Below are positions 38,000 through 38,039 of a stretch of DNA of 38,039 bases, in pieces. The DNA comes from a virus. The stretch is from the IMG/VR virus record IMGVR_UViG_3300009506_000143, positions 1 through 38,039 of that record; one strand, given 5' to 3'. Below the pieces are notes generated by a model. It had not been told where the DNA came from. It saw nothing but the letters and a program-made list of their open reading frames with translations, and did no database searches. The translations under genes and the position numbers were made by a program. The number at the start of each line of letters is the position of its first letter. Within the stretch, counting starts at the first letter, position 1.

Positions 38000-38039
38000 A
38001 TGACAGTAGGAAGTAAAGAACACTACGAAATGATAGAAA
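38000..38039 (+). CDS. Start of a small early gene, cut by the window end
   Basis: An ATG with AGGAG eight bases upstream codes MTVGSKEHYEMIE, then the window ends. The opening VGSKEHYEMIE is like that of a small phage protein family of unknown role. The 32-residue fragment at the other edge (1-100) would make a plausible remainder, which supports a circular or permuted molecule, but one base is missing from an in-frame join. Confidence 0.65.
   Translation, partial: MTVGSKEHYEMIE

Overview
This window reads as a nearly complete genome, or one whole-genome contig, of a tailed double-stranded DNA phage of the long-tailed (siphovirus-like) kind. It has one ordered set of genes for packaging, head, neck, tail, lysis, replication and recombination. 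It has no contractile sheath genes, no integrase, no tRNA and no ribosomal gene. The host is most likely a Gram-negative (two-membrane) bacterium, because the lysis block ends in an overlapping spanin pair: an inner-membrane Rz-like protein and an Rz1-like lipoprotein with a clear lipobox. Base composition is moderate to AT-rich. The host genus cannot be read from the sequence.

Layout. The left arm (1-5559, plus strand) is a dense early region of about 18 very small genes, many joined by ATGA overlaps, several under 60 codons. They include a MazG-like pyrophosphatase, small zinc-binding proteins, small membrane proteins and an unusual protein with an HTH-like segment, membrane segments and a coiled coil. 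From 5565 to 33621 nearly everything is on the minus strand. Read in the direction of transcription (right to left) the order is: a 53-residue Cro-like repressor, primase-helicase, a small protein, VRR-NUC nuclease, terminase small and large subunits, portal, MuF-like protein, fused protease-scaffold, decoration protein, major capsid protein, a small inserted cassette, a pentapeptide-like protein, a ribbon-helix-helix protein, neck proteins, tail tube, chaperone, tape measure, tail tip, tail fibre, a frameshifted tail protein, holin candidates, M15 endolysin, a permuted NlpC/P60-like protein, a membrane protein and the spanins. The right arm (33649-38039, plus strand) holds a Sak4-like recombination ATPase, a DUF669 single-strand-binding-like protein, a Cas4/RecB-type nuclease and a DEAD helicase. 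No stretch over 300 bases lacks a gene.

Control. The two arms diverge at 33649-33683, a perfect 11-bp inverted repeat that also carries TTGACA-18-TATTCT promoters on both strands. It sits just upstream of the Cro-like gene, so it is the likely master switch. The arms converge near 5.56 kb, where the late terminator lies inside the 3' end of the last early gene. If the molecule is circular or circularly permuted, the right and left plus-strand arms form one continuous early region.

Most interesting points: (1) a promoter-leader-gene-terminator cassette for a very acidic 61-residue protein occurs twice, in inverted orientation, about 22 kb apart, with a leader hairpin that shows a compensatory base change; (2) a tail gene is broken by an exact 7-bp tandem duplication whose removal restores one 593-codon frame; (3) a tiny lipoprotein gene with its own promoter sits antisense beside the tail-fibre gene, like a superinfection-exclusion moron; (4) ten GTAC tetramers are packed into 105 bp behind the primase gene; (5) a scaffold gene appears nested in the protease gene with its own ribosome-binding site.
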